Assembly (NCBI RefSeq): GCF_003664255.1
Contig: NZ_RCCV01000003.1
Coordinates: forward strand, 248,001-312,000
DNA: 64,000 bases
Direction: 5' to 3'
DNA from: Micromonospora sp. M71_S20
GTDB lineage: Bacteria > Actinomycetota > Actinomycetes > Mycobacteriales > Micromonosporaceae
A program made the position numbers and the translations under genes. This document shows, piece by piece, positions 7,901 to 15,945 of the stretch. Within the stretch, counting starts at the first letter, position 1. Each line of letters starts with the position of its first letter. The notes under the pieces are model-generated. The model searched no databases. It was not told the origin of the DNA and saw nothing but the letters and a program-made list of their open reading frames with translations.

Positions 7901-9046
7901 ATGAGGCATGGTGGCGGACTGACCATCGGTGTGCTCGGCTCGTACGGCGGTCGCAACCTCGGTGACGAGGCGATCCTGACCGGTCTGCTGGCCGATCTGC
8001 GCGAGCAGGAGCCGAACGGGCGGATCATCGTCTTCTCCCGGAACCCGGAACACACCAGGGTCGCCCATCCCGACGTGGAGGCGGTGCCCTGGGAAGGGAT
8101 CAGCCGGACCGACTCGGCGCTGGTCCTGGCCCAGCTCGACGTGCTGATCCTCGGCGGCGGCGGCATCCTCTACGACCGGGAGGCCCGCCGCTACCTGCGG
8201 GTGGTCCGGGTGGCCCAGGAACGGGGCCTGCCGCTGCTGACGTACGCGGTGGGGGTCGGGCCGCTCAGCGAGGGCGTGGACACCGGCATGGTGCGGGAGA
8301 CCCTGGCCAGCGCCACCCAGGTGACCGTACGGGACCAGGAGTCCCGGATGGTGCTGGAGGAGGCGGGGCTGCTCAACCCGATCACCGTGACCGCCGACCC
8401 CGCGTTCCTGATCGAACCCGAGGACTTCCCGGCGGACCTGCTCCGCGAGGAGGGGGTGCCGGCCGGCAAGCGGCTGGTCGGAATGAGCGTACGGGAGCCG
8501 GGCCGGGCCGCCGAGCGGCTCGACGTCGACGGCTACCACCGCCTGCTCGCCCAGATCGGCGACTTCCTGGTGCACCGGATCGACGCCTACGTGCTCTTCG
8601 TCCCGATGGAGCGCGACGACATCCGGCACTCGCACGGCGTGCTGTCGCACATGGTCGCCGCCGAGCGGGGCCGGATCCTGCACGGCACCTACTCGCCCCA
8701 GCAGGTGCTCGGGCTGATGCGCCACTTCGACCTGGCCGTGGGCATGCGGCTGCACTTCCTGATCTTCGCCGCGATGGCGGGCACGCCGTTCCTGCCCCTG
8801 CCGTACGCCGGCAAGGTCTTCGACCTCGCCCAGCGGCTCGGGGTGCCGGCCCTGCGCGGCGTGGAGCGGGAGGTCGAGGGCCCGCTGCTGGCCGAGGTCG
8901 ACCGGCTCTGGGACGAGCGGGAGCAGCGGGCCGAGGCCACCGCCCGGCGCGTGGCCGAGGTGTGCGACGAGGCCCGGGGAACCTCCCAGGTCACCCGCGC
9001 CGTGCTGGACAGCCTGCGCGCCCGCAGCCTGGCCCCGGCGGCCTGA
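7901..9046 (+). CDS. Polysaccharide pyruvyl transferase family protein (CsaB/WcaK-like)
   Basis: 381 aa from the ATG at 7901 with ggggagg upstream. N-terminal GVLGSYGGRNLGDEAIL, the LILGGGGILYD loop and a C-terminal MRLHFLIFAAMAGTPFLPLPYAGK segment are hallmarks of PS_pyruv_trans enzymes, which transfer pyruvate from PEP to cell-wall sugars, and of related GT-B-fold proteins. There is no signal peptide, so it acts in the cytoplasm. No polysaccharide cluster surrounds it, so the acceptor cannot be inferred. Confidence 0.85.
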   Translation: MRHGGGLTIGVLGSYGGRNLGDEAILTGLLADLREQEPNGRIIVFSRNPEHTRVAHPDVEAVPWEGISRTDSALVLAQLDVLILGGGGILYDREARRYLRVVRVAQERGLPLLTYAVGVGPLSEGVDTGMVRETLASATQVTVRDQESRMVLEEAGLLNPITVTADPAFLIEPEDFPADLLREEGVPAGKRLVGMSVREPGRAAERLDVDGYHRLLAQIGDFLVHRIDAYVLFVPMERDDIRHSHGVLSHMVAAERGRILHGTYSPQQVLGLMRHFDLAVGMRLHFLIFAAMAGTPFLPLPYAGKVFDLAQRLGVPALRGVEREVEGPLLAEVDRLWDEREQRAEATARRVAEVCDEARGTSQVTRAVLDSLRARSLAPAA

Positions 9047-9055
9047 CCCGCCGGC

Positions 9056-9262
9056 TTAGACCGCCGGCCCGCGCCAGCGGTAGCACCACCGGTCGGCGTC
9101 GGCATCCACGGACTCCAGCTCGTAGATCTCCGCCTCGGCCAGCCCCTTCGCACCGAGGTGGTGATGGGTCAGCGGCGGGCGGCCGTTCGGGTCCAGCTCC
9201 ACGGTGACGGTCTCGCCGTCGGCCACGCCACCGACCAGGGGGATTTCTGCCGTTGATGCCAT
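9056..9262 (-). CDS. Small conserved-looking hypothetical protein
   Basis: 68 aa, MASTAEIPLVGGVADGETV to the stop. It is hydrophilic and acidic, with a HHH run and a C-terminal CYRWRG. No membrane segment or known domain is recognised. Codon use is normal for the region, and it is convergent with the pyruvyltransferase gene (ten-base gap). It resembles small proteins often found in this group, but no function can be named. Confidence 0.65.
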   Translation of the reverse strand: MASTAEIPLVGGVADGETVTVELDPNGRPPLTHHHLGAKGLAEAEIYELESVDADADRWCYRWRGPAV

Positions 9263-9346
9263 GCGCCCCATCCTGCCCCGCCCGGGGAGACCCCGCAGCG
9301 GATAGCGGGGCAGCGGGCCGGGGCGGGGCGGCACTAGGGTCGGTGG

Positions 9347-9868
9347 ATGGCGGAGATGGCTATCGATCCCACGCTCGGCCCGGTGCTGGCGCGCACCGGC
9401 GACGAGCGGGCCGTGCTCGAATCGTTCCTCGACTTCCACCGGGGCGTGCTGCTGCGCAAGCTGCGCGGGCTCTCCGACGCCGACGCGGCCCGCCGGCTGG
9501 TGCCCTCGGCCACCACCGTCGCGGGCCTCGTCAGACACCTGACTCTGGTGGAGCGGAACTGGTTCCCGTGCCTGCTCGCCCCCGGCCCGGGCGACGTCTA
9601 CCTCACCTCGCAGGAGGACGCGGAGGCGAGCTTCACGCTCACCGACGGGGAGACCGTCGAACGGCTCGCGGCCGCGTACGAGCGGGCCTGCGCCCGCTCC
9701 CGGGAGATTGCCGGCCGGTTCGACCTCGACCACGTGGTGCCCCACCCGCAGCTCGGTGAGGTGTCGCTGCGCTGGATCCTCGTGCACATGATCGAGGAGA
9801 CCGCCCGGCACGTCGGGCACGCCGACATCCTCCGCGAGCTGACCGACGGCGCCACCGGCGTGCTCTGA
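9347..9868 (+). CDS. DinB-like / DUF664 protein
   Basis: 173 aa. Four-helix DinB fold with the metal-site histidines spaced as expected: His in LVRHLTLVERNWF, then HMIEETARHVGHADILRE at the end. Members of this superfamily include mycothiol- and bacillithiol-dependent transferases; DUF664 members are mostly uncharacterised. It is a single gene, not clearly in an operon. A second ATG three codons in (MAIDPTLG) is an alternative start. Confidence 0.85.
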   Translation: MAEMAIDPTLGPVLARTGDERAVLESFLDFHRGVLLRKLRGLSDADAARRLVPSATTVAGLVRHLTLVERNWFPCLLAPGPGDVYLTSQEDAEASFTLTDGETVERLAAAYERACARSREIAGRFDLDHVVPHPQLGEVSLRWILVHMIEETARHVGHADILRELTDGATGVL

Positions 9869-9929
9869 CCGCCGCCCGGGCGGCGCGGCGACGTGACCAG
9901 GGCGCGCCGCGCGGCGACGGGCAGCGGGA

Positions 9930-10802
9930 TCAGCGACGGGGCAGCAGGTCGGGCGGATACTCCATGCCGTCGTGGGTGCAGGCCGCCGCGGCGACCCGGG
10001 CCGCGTACGCGGCCGCGTCGGTCAGCGCCGCGCCGCGCAGCCGGCCGGCGATCACGCCCGCCGCGAAGGCGTCCCCCGCGCCGTTGGTGTCGACGACCGG
10101 TGCGGGCGGCACGGCGGCGGGCACCGCCGTCGGTTCGCCCCCGCCGGTGTGCAGCTCGGCGCCCTCCGACCCCCGGGTCACCAGCACCGTGCGGGGCGCC
10201 AGCGCGGCGGCGAGCGCGCCGGCTCCCGCGCCCAGCCGGACCCCGCTGACGAAGACCAGGCCGGCCACCTCGGCGAAGGGCCGGTGGTAGGCGTTCCCGC
10301 CGTCCCAGTCGTGCAGGTCGGTGGAGAGGACGGCACCGTCGGCCAGCCCCGCGCGCAGGGCGGGCAGCAGGGGAAGCGTCCAGTCCATGATCGACAGGTG
10401 CACGTGGGCCGCCTGCCGGACCAGCGCGGTCACCTCGGCCGCCGGGAACGGGGCCGGCCCGTGCCAGGGGCGCGGGTCGTAGAGCGACATCCGCCGGCCG
10501 GCCGGGTCGACCATGTTCACCGACCGCCGGGTGCCGGCCGGGGCGTCGCCCAGCACGGCGTGCACGCCGGTGCGGGCCAGCGCGGCGCGGACCACGTCGC
10601 CGGCCGGGTCGGCGCCGATGACGTCGACGACCGCCACCCGGAGCCCGAGCGCGTGCGCGGCGAGCGCCACCCCGGCGCCGGTGTTGCCGATCCGCAGGTC
10701 GATCGGGTCGACGGTGACGGAGTCGGCGGCCGGCAGCGGGATCGCGGGCACCCGCACCCGCACGTCGACGCCGAGGCCGCCGATCACGAGGAGGTCGTGC
10801 AC
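9930..10802 (-). CDS. PfkB-family carbohydrate or nucleoside kinase
   Basis: 290 aa from the GTG at 10802 (MHDLLVIGGLGVDVRV). The first PfkB signature (IGNTGAGVALAAHALGL) binds sugar. The second signature, near the C-terminus, reads DTNGAGDAFAAGVIAGRL and includes the anion hole and catalytic Asp. The family phosphorylates sugars or nucleosides with ATP; the substrate here is not evident. It is divergent from the SNF2 helicase gene across about 150 bp. Confidence 0.88.
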   Translation of the reverse strand: MHDLLVIGGLGVDVRVRVPAIPLPAADSVTVDPIDLRIGNTGAGVALAAHALGLRVAVVDVIGADPAGDVVRAALARTGVHAVLGDAPAGTRRSVNMVDPAGRRMSLYDPRPWHGPAPFPAAEVTALVRQAAHVHLSIMDWTLPLLPALRAGLADGAVLSTDLHDWDGGNAYHRPFAEVAGLVFVSGVRLGAGAGALAAALAPRTVLVTRGSEGAELHTGGGEPTAVPAAVPPAPVVDTNGAGDAFAAGVIAGRLRGAALTDAAAYAARVAAAACTHDGMEYPPDLLPRR

Positions 10803-10948
10803 GCGCCCGACCCTATCCCGCCGTCCGGCGGACACGGGGCCCATGGGCCGCCCGCCGCCCGCTCGTCCGGACGGTCGACGGTGTGCTGGTCGGGGCCGCC
10901 GGGCCCGGACCGATATCCTCGCCGGGGTCGTCGCGAGGAGGGGGACGC

Positions 10949-13900
10949 GTGCTGGTCGTCCACGGGGTCTGGCGGTCCGGCGGCGGGCTCGCCGTCTGGG
11001 CCGAGGACAGCGCGCTGCCGGCCCACGCGCCGCGCCGCCCGGGCCGGGCGCCCCGGGAACGGCTGCACCCGTTCGCCGCCGACCAGGCCGCCCTGGCCGC
11101 CGCGCTGGCCGCGACGGCCGAGCCGGCCGACCTCGGCACCGCCCTGCTCACCCTCCCCACCCGGGCCGGCGCACCGCTGGACTCCCCGGAACTCGTCCGC
11201 GCCGACGTCGCCGGGGCGGTCCGCGGGCCGGTGACCCTCGCCGGCTGGCGGGTGCCCGTCCTCCGGTACGCCCCCGACGCCGCCCTGGCCCTGCTGCGCG
11301 GCGTCGACGCGGTGGCCGCCGTGCCGGGCGCGACCCTGCGCCACCTCGCCGAGCTGGCCGACTTCGCGGTCGACCTGGCGGCCCGGGGCCGGGTCCTGCC
11401 CGGCCTCGTCGAGGCGCCCCCGACGGCCCGCTCCCGGCCGGACGGGGCACGGGCGGAGGCCGTCGCCCGGGCGGTGTGGCGACCGCTGCTGACCGGCACG
11501 GACGCCACCTGGGCCCGGGCGCTGGCGCTGGCCCTGCCCCCGGCCGCCCGCGCCGCCACCGGGCCGGACGGACCGGGCGACCCCGGTGCCGCCGCCGGGG
11601 CGGGCACCTTGTCCGGTCGCCGCGCGCGACCAGGCCCGCCCGCCGGGCGCCACCGGCCCGCGCCGGGCGCCGCCGACGCGCCGGGCGCGCTGGTCGCCGA
11701 CGCGCTCGACGCACTCACCGACGCCGCCGTCCGGGCGGCCCTGGCGGAGACCGTGCTGGCCCGGGGCGTACGCCCGAACGGCGCGGTGCCGGCCTGGCTG
11801 GCCGCGCTCACCGGGCCGGTGCGGGAGTTCGCCGCCGACCCGGCCGCGCTGGACACGCTGCGCGCCGAACTGGACGCCTGGCAGCGCGACGCGGCCGGCG
11901 GCGCCGTGCGGGCCAGCTTCCGCCTGGTCGAGCCGCCGGCCGACGAGGTCACCGAGCCGGTCGTCGTGGTGCCCGCCGACCCGGCGGCGACGATGCGGCC
12001 GGCCGGGCGGTGGCGGGTCGAGTTCGGGCTCCAGGCGGCCGACGAGCCGAGCCTGCACGTCGACGCCGGGCAGGTCTGGCGGGCGCCGGAGAGCGTCGCC
12101 GGGCTGGCCGGTCGCGGCGACGACCCGCAGGAGACCCTGCTCGCCGAGCTGGGGCGCGCCAGCCGGCTCTGGCCCGAGCTGGACACCGCCCTGCGTACGG
12201 CCACGCCCGAGGCCCTGGAGCTGGACGTCGAGGGGGCGCACCGGTTCCTGCGCGAGGGCGCGCCGGTGCTGCACGCCGCCGGGTTCGCCGTGCTGCTGCC
12301 GTCCTGGTGGCGGCGCCCGTCGTCCCGGCTCGGCGCCCGGTTGCAGGCCCGCAGCCGGACCGCCCCGGGCACCGTCGCCGCCACCGTCGGGGGCGTCGGG
12401 CTGGACGCCCTCGTCGACTACCGCTGGGAGGTGTCCCTCGGCGACCAGCCGCTCACGGCCGAGGAACTGGCGTCGATGGCCGCGCTGAAGACCCCGCTGG
12501 TGCGGCTGCGCGGGCAGTGGGTGGAGCTGGACCCGAAGCGGCTCGCCGCCGGCCTGCGGCTGCTCCGGTCCTCCGGCGAGCTGACCGTCGCCGACCTGCT
12601 CCGGCTCGGCCTGGCCGACGCCGAGCAGCCGGACGCGCTGCCGGTGCTGGAGGTCAGCGCCGACGGCGCGCTGGGCGACCTGCTCGCCGGGGCGGTGGAG
12701 CGACGGCTCGCCCCGCTGGACCCGCCGCCAGCGTTCCAGGGCACGCTGCGGCCGTACCAGCGCCGGGGGCTGGCCTGGCTGGCGTTCCTCCAGTCCCTCG
12801 GACTCGGCGCGGTGCTCGCCGACGACATGGGGCTGGGCAAGACGGTGCAACTGCTCGCCCTGCTCGCCGGGGACCCGCCGGACGCCGGCCCGACCCTGCT
12901 GGTCTGCCCGATGTCGCTGGTGGGCAACTGGCAGCGCGAGGCGGCGCGGTTCACGCCGGGGCTGCGCGTACACGTGCACCACGGCGCGGAGCGGGCGCGG
13001 GGCGAGGCGTTCGGCGCGGCCGTGCACGGCGCGGACCTGGTCCTCACCACCTACTCGGTCGCGGCCCGCGACGCGCTCGACCTGGCCGGGATCGACTGGC
13101 GGCGGGTGGTCATCGACGAGGCCCAGGCCATCAAGAACGCCGCCACCCGGCAGGCCGAGGCGGTCCGCGCGCTGCCCGCGCGGCACCGGATCGCCGTCAC
13201 CGGCACGCCGGTGGAGAACCGGCTGGCGGACCTCTGGTCGATCATGCAGTTCGCCAACCCCGGGCTGCTGGGCCCGGCGGCGACCTTCCGCAAGCAGTAC
13301 GCCGAGCCGATCGAGCGGCACGGCGACGCCGAGACGGCCGAACGGCTGCGCCGGATCACCGGCCCGTTCGTGCTGCGCCGACTCAAGACCGACTCCTCGA
13401 TCATCTCCGACCTGCCGGAGAAGCTGGAGATGGAGGTGCTCTGCAACCTCACCGCCGAGCAGGCCTCGCTCTACCGGGCGATCGTCGACGACATGCTGGC
13501 GCGGATCGAGTCCAGCGACGGCATCGAGCGCCGTGGGCTGGTGCTCGCCGCCATGACCCGGCTCAAGCAGGTCTGCAACCACCCCGCGCAACTGCTGCGC
13601 GACGGCTCGGCGCTGCCCGGCCGCTCCGGCAAGCTGGCCCGCCTGGAGGAGATCCTGGACGAGGTGCTCGCGGCGGGGGAGCGGGCCCTGCTCTTCACCC
13701 AGTACGCCGAGTTCGGCGGCATGCTGCGCGGGCACCTGTCGGCCCGGTTCGGCCGGGAGGTGCTCTTCCTGCACGGCGGGGTCGGCAAGGCCGACCGGGA
13801 CGCCATGGTGACCCGGTTCCAGTCCCCGCGGGGGCCGGCGATCTTCGTCCTGTCGCTGAAGGCCGGCGGCACCGGCCTCACCCTCACCGAGGCCAACCAC

Positions 13901-14164
13901 GTGGTGCACGTCGACCGGTGGTGGAACCCCGCCGTCGAGGACCAGGCCACCGACCGGGCGTTCCGCATCGGCCAGCGGCGCCGGGTGCAGGTCCGTAAGT
14001 TCGTCTGCGCCGGCACGGTGGAGGAGAAGGTGGCGGCGCTGATCGCCGACAAGCGCAGCCTCGCCGCCTCGGTGGTCGGCACCGGCGAGCAGTGGGTCAC
14101 CGAGCTGTCCACGACGCAGCTGCGCGAGCTGTTCACCCTGGAGGCCGGGGCGGTGGTGGAGTGA
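10949..14164 (+). CDS. SNF2-family DEAD/DEAH helicase
   Basis: 1071 aa from the GTG at 10949 preceded by gaggaggggg. The N-terminal 600 residues are the bacterial SNF2-associated region, with an Ala/Gly/Pro-rich insertion near residues 195-245. The motor follows: Walker A DDMGLGKTVQ (about 628), DEAQ box IDEAQAIKN (about 723), TGTPVENRLADLWS, then the C-terminal helicase lobe with FTQYAEFGGML, FLHGGVGKADRD and DQATDRAFRIGQ. It should be an ATP-driven DNA translocase. Its stop overlaps the GTG of the SWIM gene, a pairing common in actinobacteria. Confidence 0.95.
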   Translation: MLVVHGVWRSGGGLAVWAEDSALPAHAPRRPGRAPRERLHPFAADQAALAAALAATAEPADLGTALLTLPTRAGAPLDSPELVRADVAGAVRGPVTLAGWRVPVLRYAPDAALALLRGVDAVAAVPGATLRHLAELADFAVDLAARGRVLPGLVEAPPTARSRPDGARAEAVARAVWRPLLTGTDATWARALALALPPAARAATGPDGPGDPGAAAGAGTLSGRRARPGPPAGRHRPAPGAADAPGALVADALDALTDAAVRAALAETVLARGVRPNGAVPAWLAALTGPVREFAADPAALDTLRAELDAWQRDAAGGAVRASFRLVEPPADEVTEPVVVVPADPAATMRPAGRWRVEFGLQAADEPSLHVDAGQVWRAPESVAGLAGRGDDPQETLLAELGRASRLWPELDTALRTATPEALELDVEGAHRFLREGAPVLHAAGFAVLLPSWWRRPSSRLGARLQARSRTAPGTVAATVGGVGLDALVDYRWEVSLGDQPLTAEELASMAALKTPLVRLRGQWVELDPKRLAAGLRLLRSSGELTVADLLRLGLADAEQPDALPVLEVSADGALGDLLAGAVERRLAPLDPPPAFQGTLRPYQRRGLAWLAFLQSLGLGAVLADDMGLGKTVQLLALLAGDPPDAGPTLLVCPMSLVGNWQREAARFTPGLRVHVHHGAERARGEAFGAAVHGADLVLTTYSVAARDALDLAGIDWRRVVIDEAQAIKNAATRQAEAVRALPARHRIAVTGTPVENRLADLWSIMQFANPGLLGPAATFRKQYAEPIERHGDAETAERLRRITGPFVLRRLKTDSSIISDLPEKLEMEVLCNLTAEQASLYRAIVDDMLARIESSDGIERRGLVLAAMTRLKQVCNHPAQLLRDGSALPGRSGKLARLEEILDEVLAAGERALLFTQYAEFGGMLRGHLSARFGREVLFLHGGVGKADRDAMVTRFQSPRGPAIFVLSLKAGGTGLTLTEANHVVHVDRWWNPAVEDQATDRAFRIGQRRRVQVRKFVCAGTVEEKVAALIADKRSLAASVVGTGEQWVTELSTTQLRELFTLEAGAVVE

Positions 14165-15186
14165 GCGGGCAGCCGGAGAGCGACGGCGACGCCAACGGCC
14201 GGTTCGCCGACTACGGCCGGCCGCGCCGGGTCGACGGCGGGCTGAGGGCCCGCAGCACCCGGGGGGCCATCGGCCGGTCCTGGTGGTCCCGGCGCTTCCT
14301 CGAGGTGCTGGAGTCGTTCGCCCTCGGCACCCGGCTGACCCGCGGCCGGTCGTACGCGCGGGCCGGCCAGGTGGTCCGCCTGGACGTCGCCCCCGGCACC
14401 GTCGACGCCGTGGTGCAGGGCTCCCGCGCGCAGCCGTACGAGGTGAGCATCGCCCTGCCGCCGTTCCCGGAGGCGCTCTGGGCCCGCGTCGAGGCGGAGT
14501 TGGCCGCCCAGGCGTTCTTCAGCGCCCGGCTGCTCGCCGGCGACCTGCCCCCGGAGCTGGAGGAGCTGTTCGCGGGCGCCGGCGCCCCACTCTTCCCCGC
14601 CGGCGTCGCGGAGCTGCGGCAGCGGTGCAGCTGCCCCGACTTCGCCGTGCCCTGCAAGCACCTCGCGGCCACGTTCTACCTGCTCGCCGAGGCGTTCGAC
14701 GCCGACCCGTTCCAGTTGCTGCACTGGCGGGGCCGGAGCCGGACGCAGCTGCTCGACCGGCTGCGCGTCCTGCGGGCCGGCGCCGCCGGCGTCGACGACC
14801 AGCCGGACGCGACCGAGGGCGTGCCGCCGGCCGCGTCGTCCACGACGAACGGTGTGGTGCCGGCGTCACCACCGTCCACCACGGACGGTGCCGAGCCGAC
14901 GCCGACACCGTCCACACGGGACGACGGTGCTGCGGGAGCCGGGCGGGACACCGTGGACGTCCCGCCGGTCGGCGCGTCCCGGGCGCTCGCCGGCCTGCCG
15001 ACGGCGCCGTTGGCCGAGGCGGTCGACCGGTTCTGGCTGCCACCGGTTCCGTTGCCCGACCGGCCGCCCAGCCTGTCGACCGGACCGGACCTGCTGCTGC
15101 GGCAGCTGGGCGCGCCGGCCCCCGCCATCGGCGGGCCCGGCCTCCTCGAGCGGCTGCGGCGGGCGTACCGGCTCCTCGGCCGGTGA
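14161..15186 (+). CDS. SWIM zinc-finger protein
   Basis: 341 aa, starting at a GTG that overlaps the helicase stop by three bases, so the two are translationally coupled. The SWIM motif CxCx(n)CxH reads CSCPDFAVPCKHL near residue 160. The N-terminus is basic with several Trp, and the C-terminal half is a Ser/Thr/Pro-rich low-complexity linker followed by a short conserved-looking segment with RPPSLSTGPD. SWIM domains bind DNA or protein. The coupling suggests this is the partner or targeting subunit of the SNF2 translocase. Confidence 0.9.
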   Translation: MSGQPESDGDANGRFADYGRPRRVDGGLRARSTRGAIGRSWWSRRFLEVLESFALGTRLTRGRSYARAGQVVRLDVAPGTVDAVVQGSRAQPYEVSIALPPFPEALWARVEAELAAQAFFSARLLAGDLPPELEELFAGAGAPLFPAGVAELRQRCSCPDFAVPCKHLAATFYLLAEAFDADPFQLLHWRGRSRTQLLDRLRVLRAGAAGVDDQPDATEGVPPAASSTTNGVVPASPPSTTDGAEPTPTPSTRDDGAAGAGRDTVDVPPVGASRALAGLPTAPLAEAVDRFWLPPVPLPDRPPSLSTGPDLLLRQLGAPAPAIGGPGLLERLRRAYRLLGR

Positions 15187-15217
15187 GACCGCCGGCGGAA
15201 CGGTACGGGGCCCCGGG

Positions 15218-15475
15218 TCACAGCCAACGGCGGCGGAACCGCCACATGAGCGCGGCGTTGGCCACCAGGACCACCGCGCAGACGGCCCCGGCCAGTCGCC
15301 CGGCCAGCACGGTCATCGCCGGCAGCGAGGCCCACAGCACGATCGTCAACAGCATCAGCCATCGGCCGCGCCGGGCCCGGGCCCGGTTGTCGAGCCGGGC
15401 GAAGAACGCCGGATCACTCTCCCGGAGCTGACGGGTGATCTGCTCGAACCTGCGCTGATCCTCTTTGCTGAGCAT
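15218..15475 (-). CDS. DUF3040-like small membrane protein
   Basis: 85 aa from ATG at 15475 (MLSKEDQRRFEQITRQL), the usual start of DUF3040 proteins. A cytoplasmic helical N-terminus is followed by two hydrophobic segments (about 45-80) and an arginine-rich tail. Convergent with the SWIM gene. Function unknown. Confidence 0.8.
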   Translation of the reverse strand: MLSKEDQRRFEQITRQLRESDPAFFARLDNRARARRGRWLMLLTIVLWASLPAMTVLAGRLAGAVCAVVLVANAALMWRFRRRWL

Positions 15476-15945
15476 GTGCCTTCCCCTCACGTGTTCAGCG
15501 GTTCGGCGGCATACCCGCTGCGGCGGCGGCTCACGCTCCCGTCCTGCTGCTACTTTGCCGCCCCGCCCGGGCGGCGCCCTCCGGCCGCGCCCCCAGCCCT
15601 GCGGCGAGCGGGGGAGCGCCTCAGCGCAGGCTTAGCCGAACCTTAAATTTGCCTGTGGCGATGAAAGTGCCGTCCCGCGTCGGCTCGGCCCAGATGGCCG
15701 GATCCGGCCCGTGCCGTGCCGCGTACGCCCTGCTCGCGAGGTCCGTGCCGGGCCGCCCCGAGTTCCGGCGCCGCCGACCCGCGCTGAGCGGCGCCTTAAG
15801 TGCCCTCCCGGGGCCTTCCGGTGCTGCTTGAAGGCCCCTGAACGCTTGATTACCTTCCGGTGACAACCCCCTCAGGCACCAGTCGCCGCACCTGCACCCG
15901 TGCCCCGGTGCCAGTCGTCGCGGCGCAGCAGAAACGGATTGGTAC
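15476..15945. other. Long intergenic region with a palindromic element
   Basis: No credible gene is present in these 470 bases. The notable item is the hairpin at 15810-15838 (ggggccttc ... gaaggcccc, perfect nine-base arms) set in ttaag-containing, REP-like sequence. An AT-rich patch near 15640 (aaccttaaattt) and the stretch before 15946 may hold the promoter of the downstream five-gene operon, but no clear -35/-10 pair could be fixed. Confidence 0.5.

Noticed and set aside
10784..13909. 1041-codon minus-strand open frame
   Set aside because: Antisense of the SNF2 helicase; rich in Gly, Arg and Pro with no domain, while the plus strand carries all helicase motifs.
14283..15431. Arg/Pro-rich open frames overlapping the SWIM gene
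   Set aside because: Out-of-frame reading of the SWIM gene; no motif and unnatural composition.
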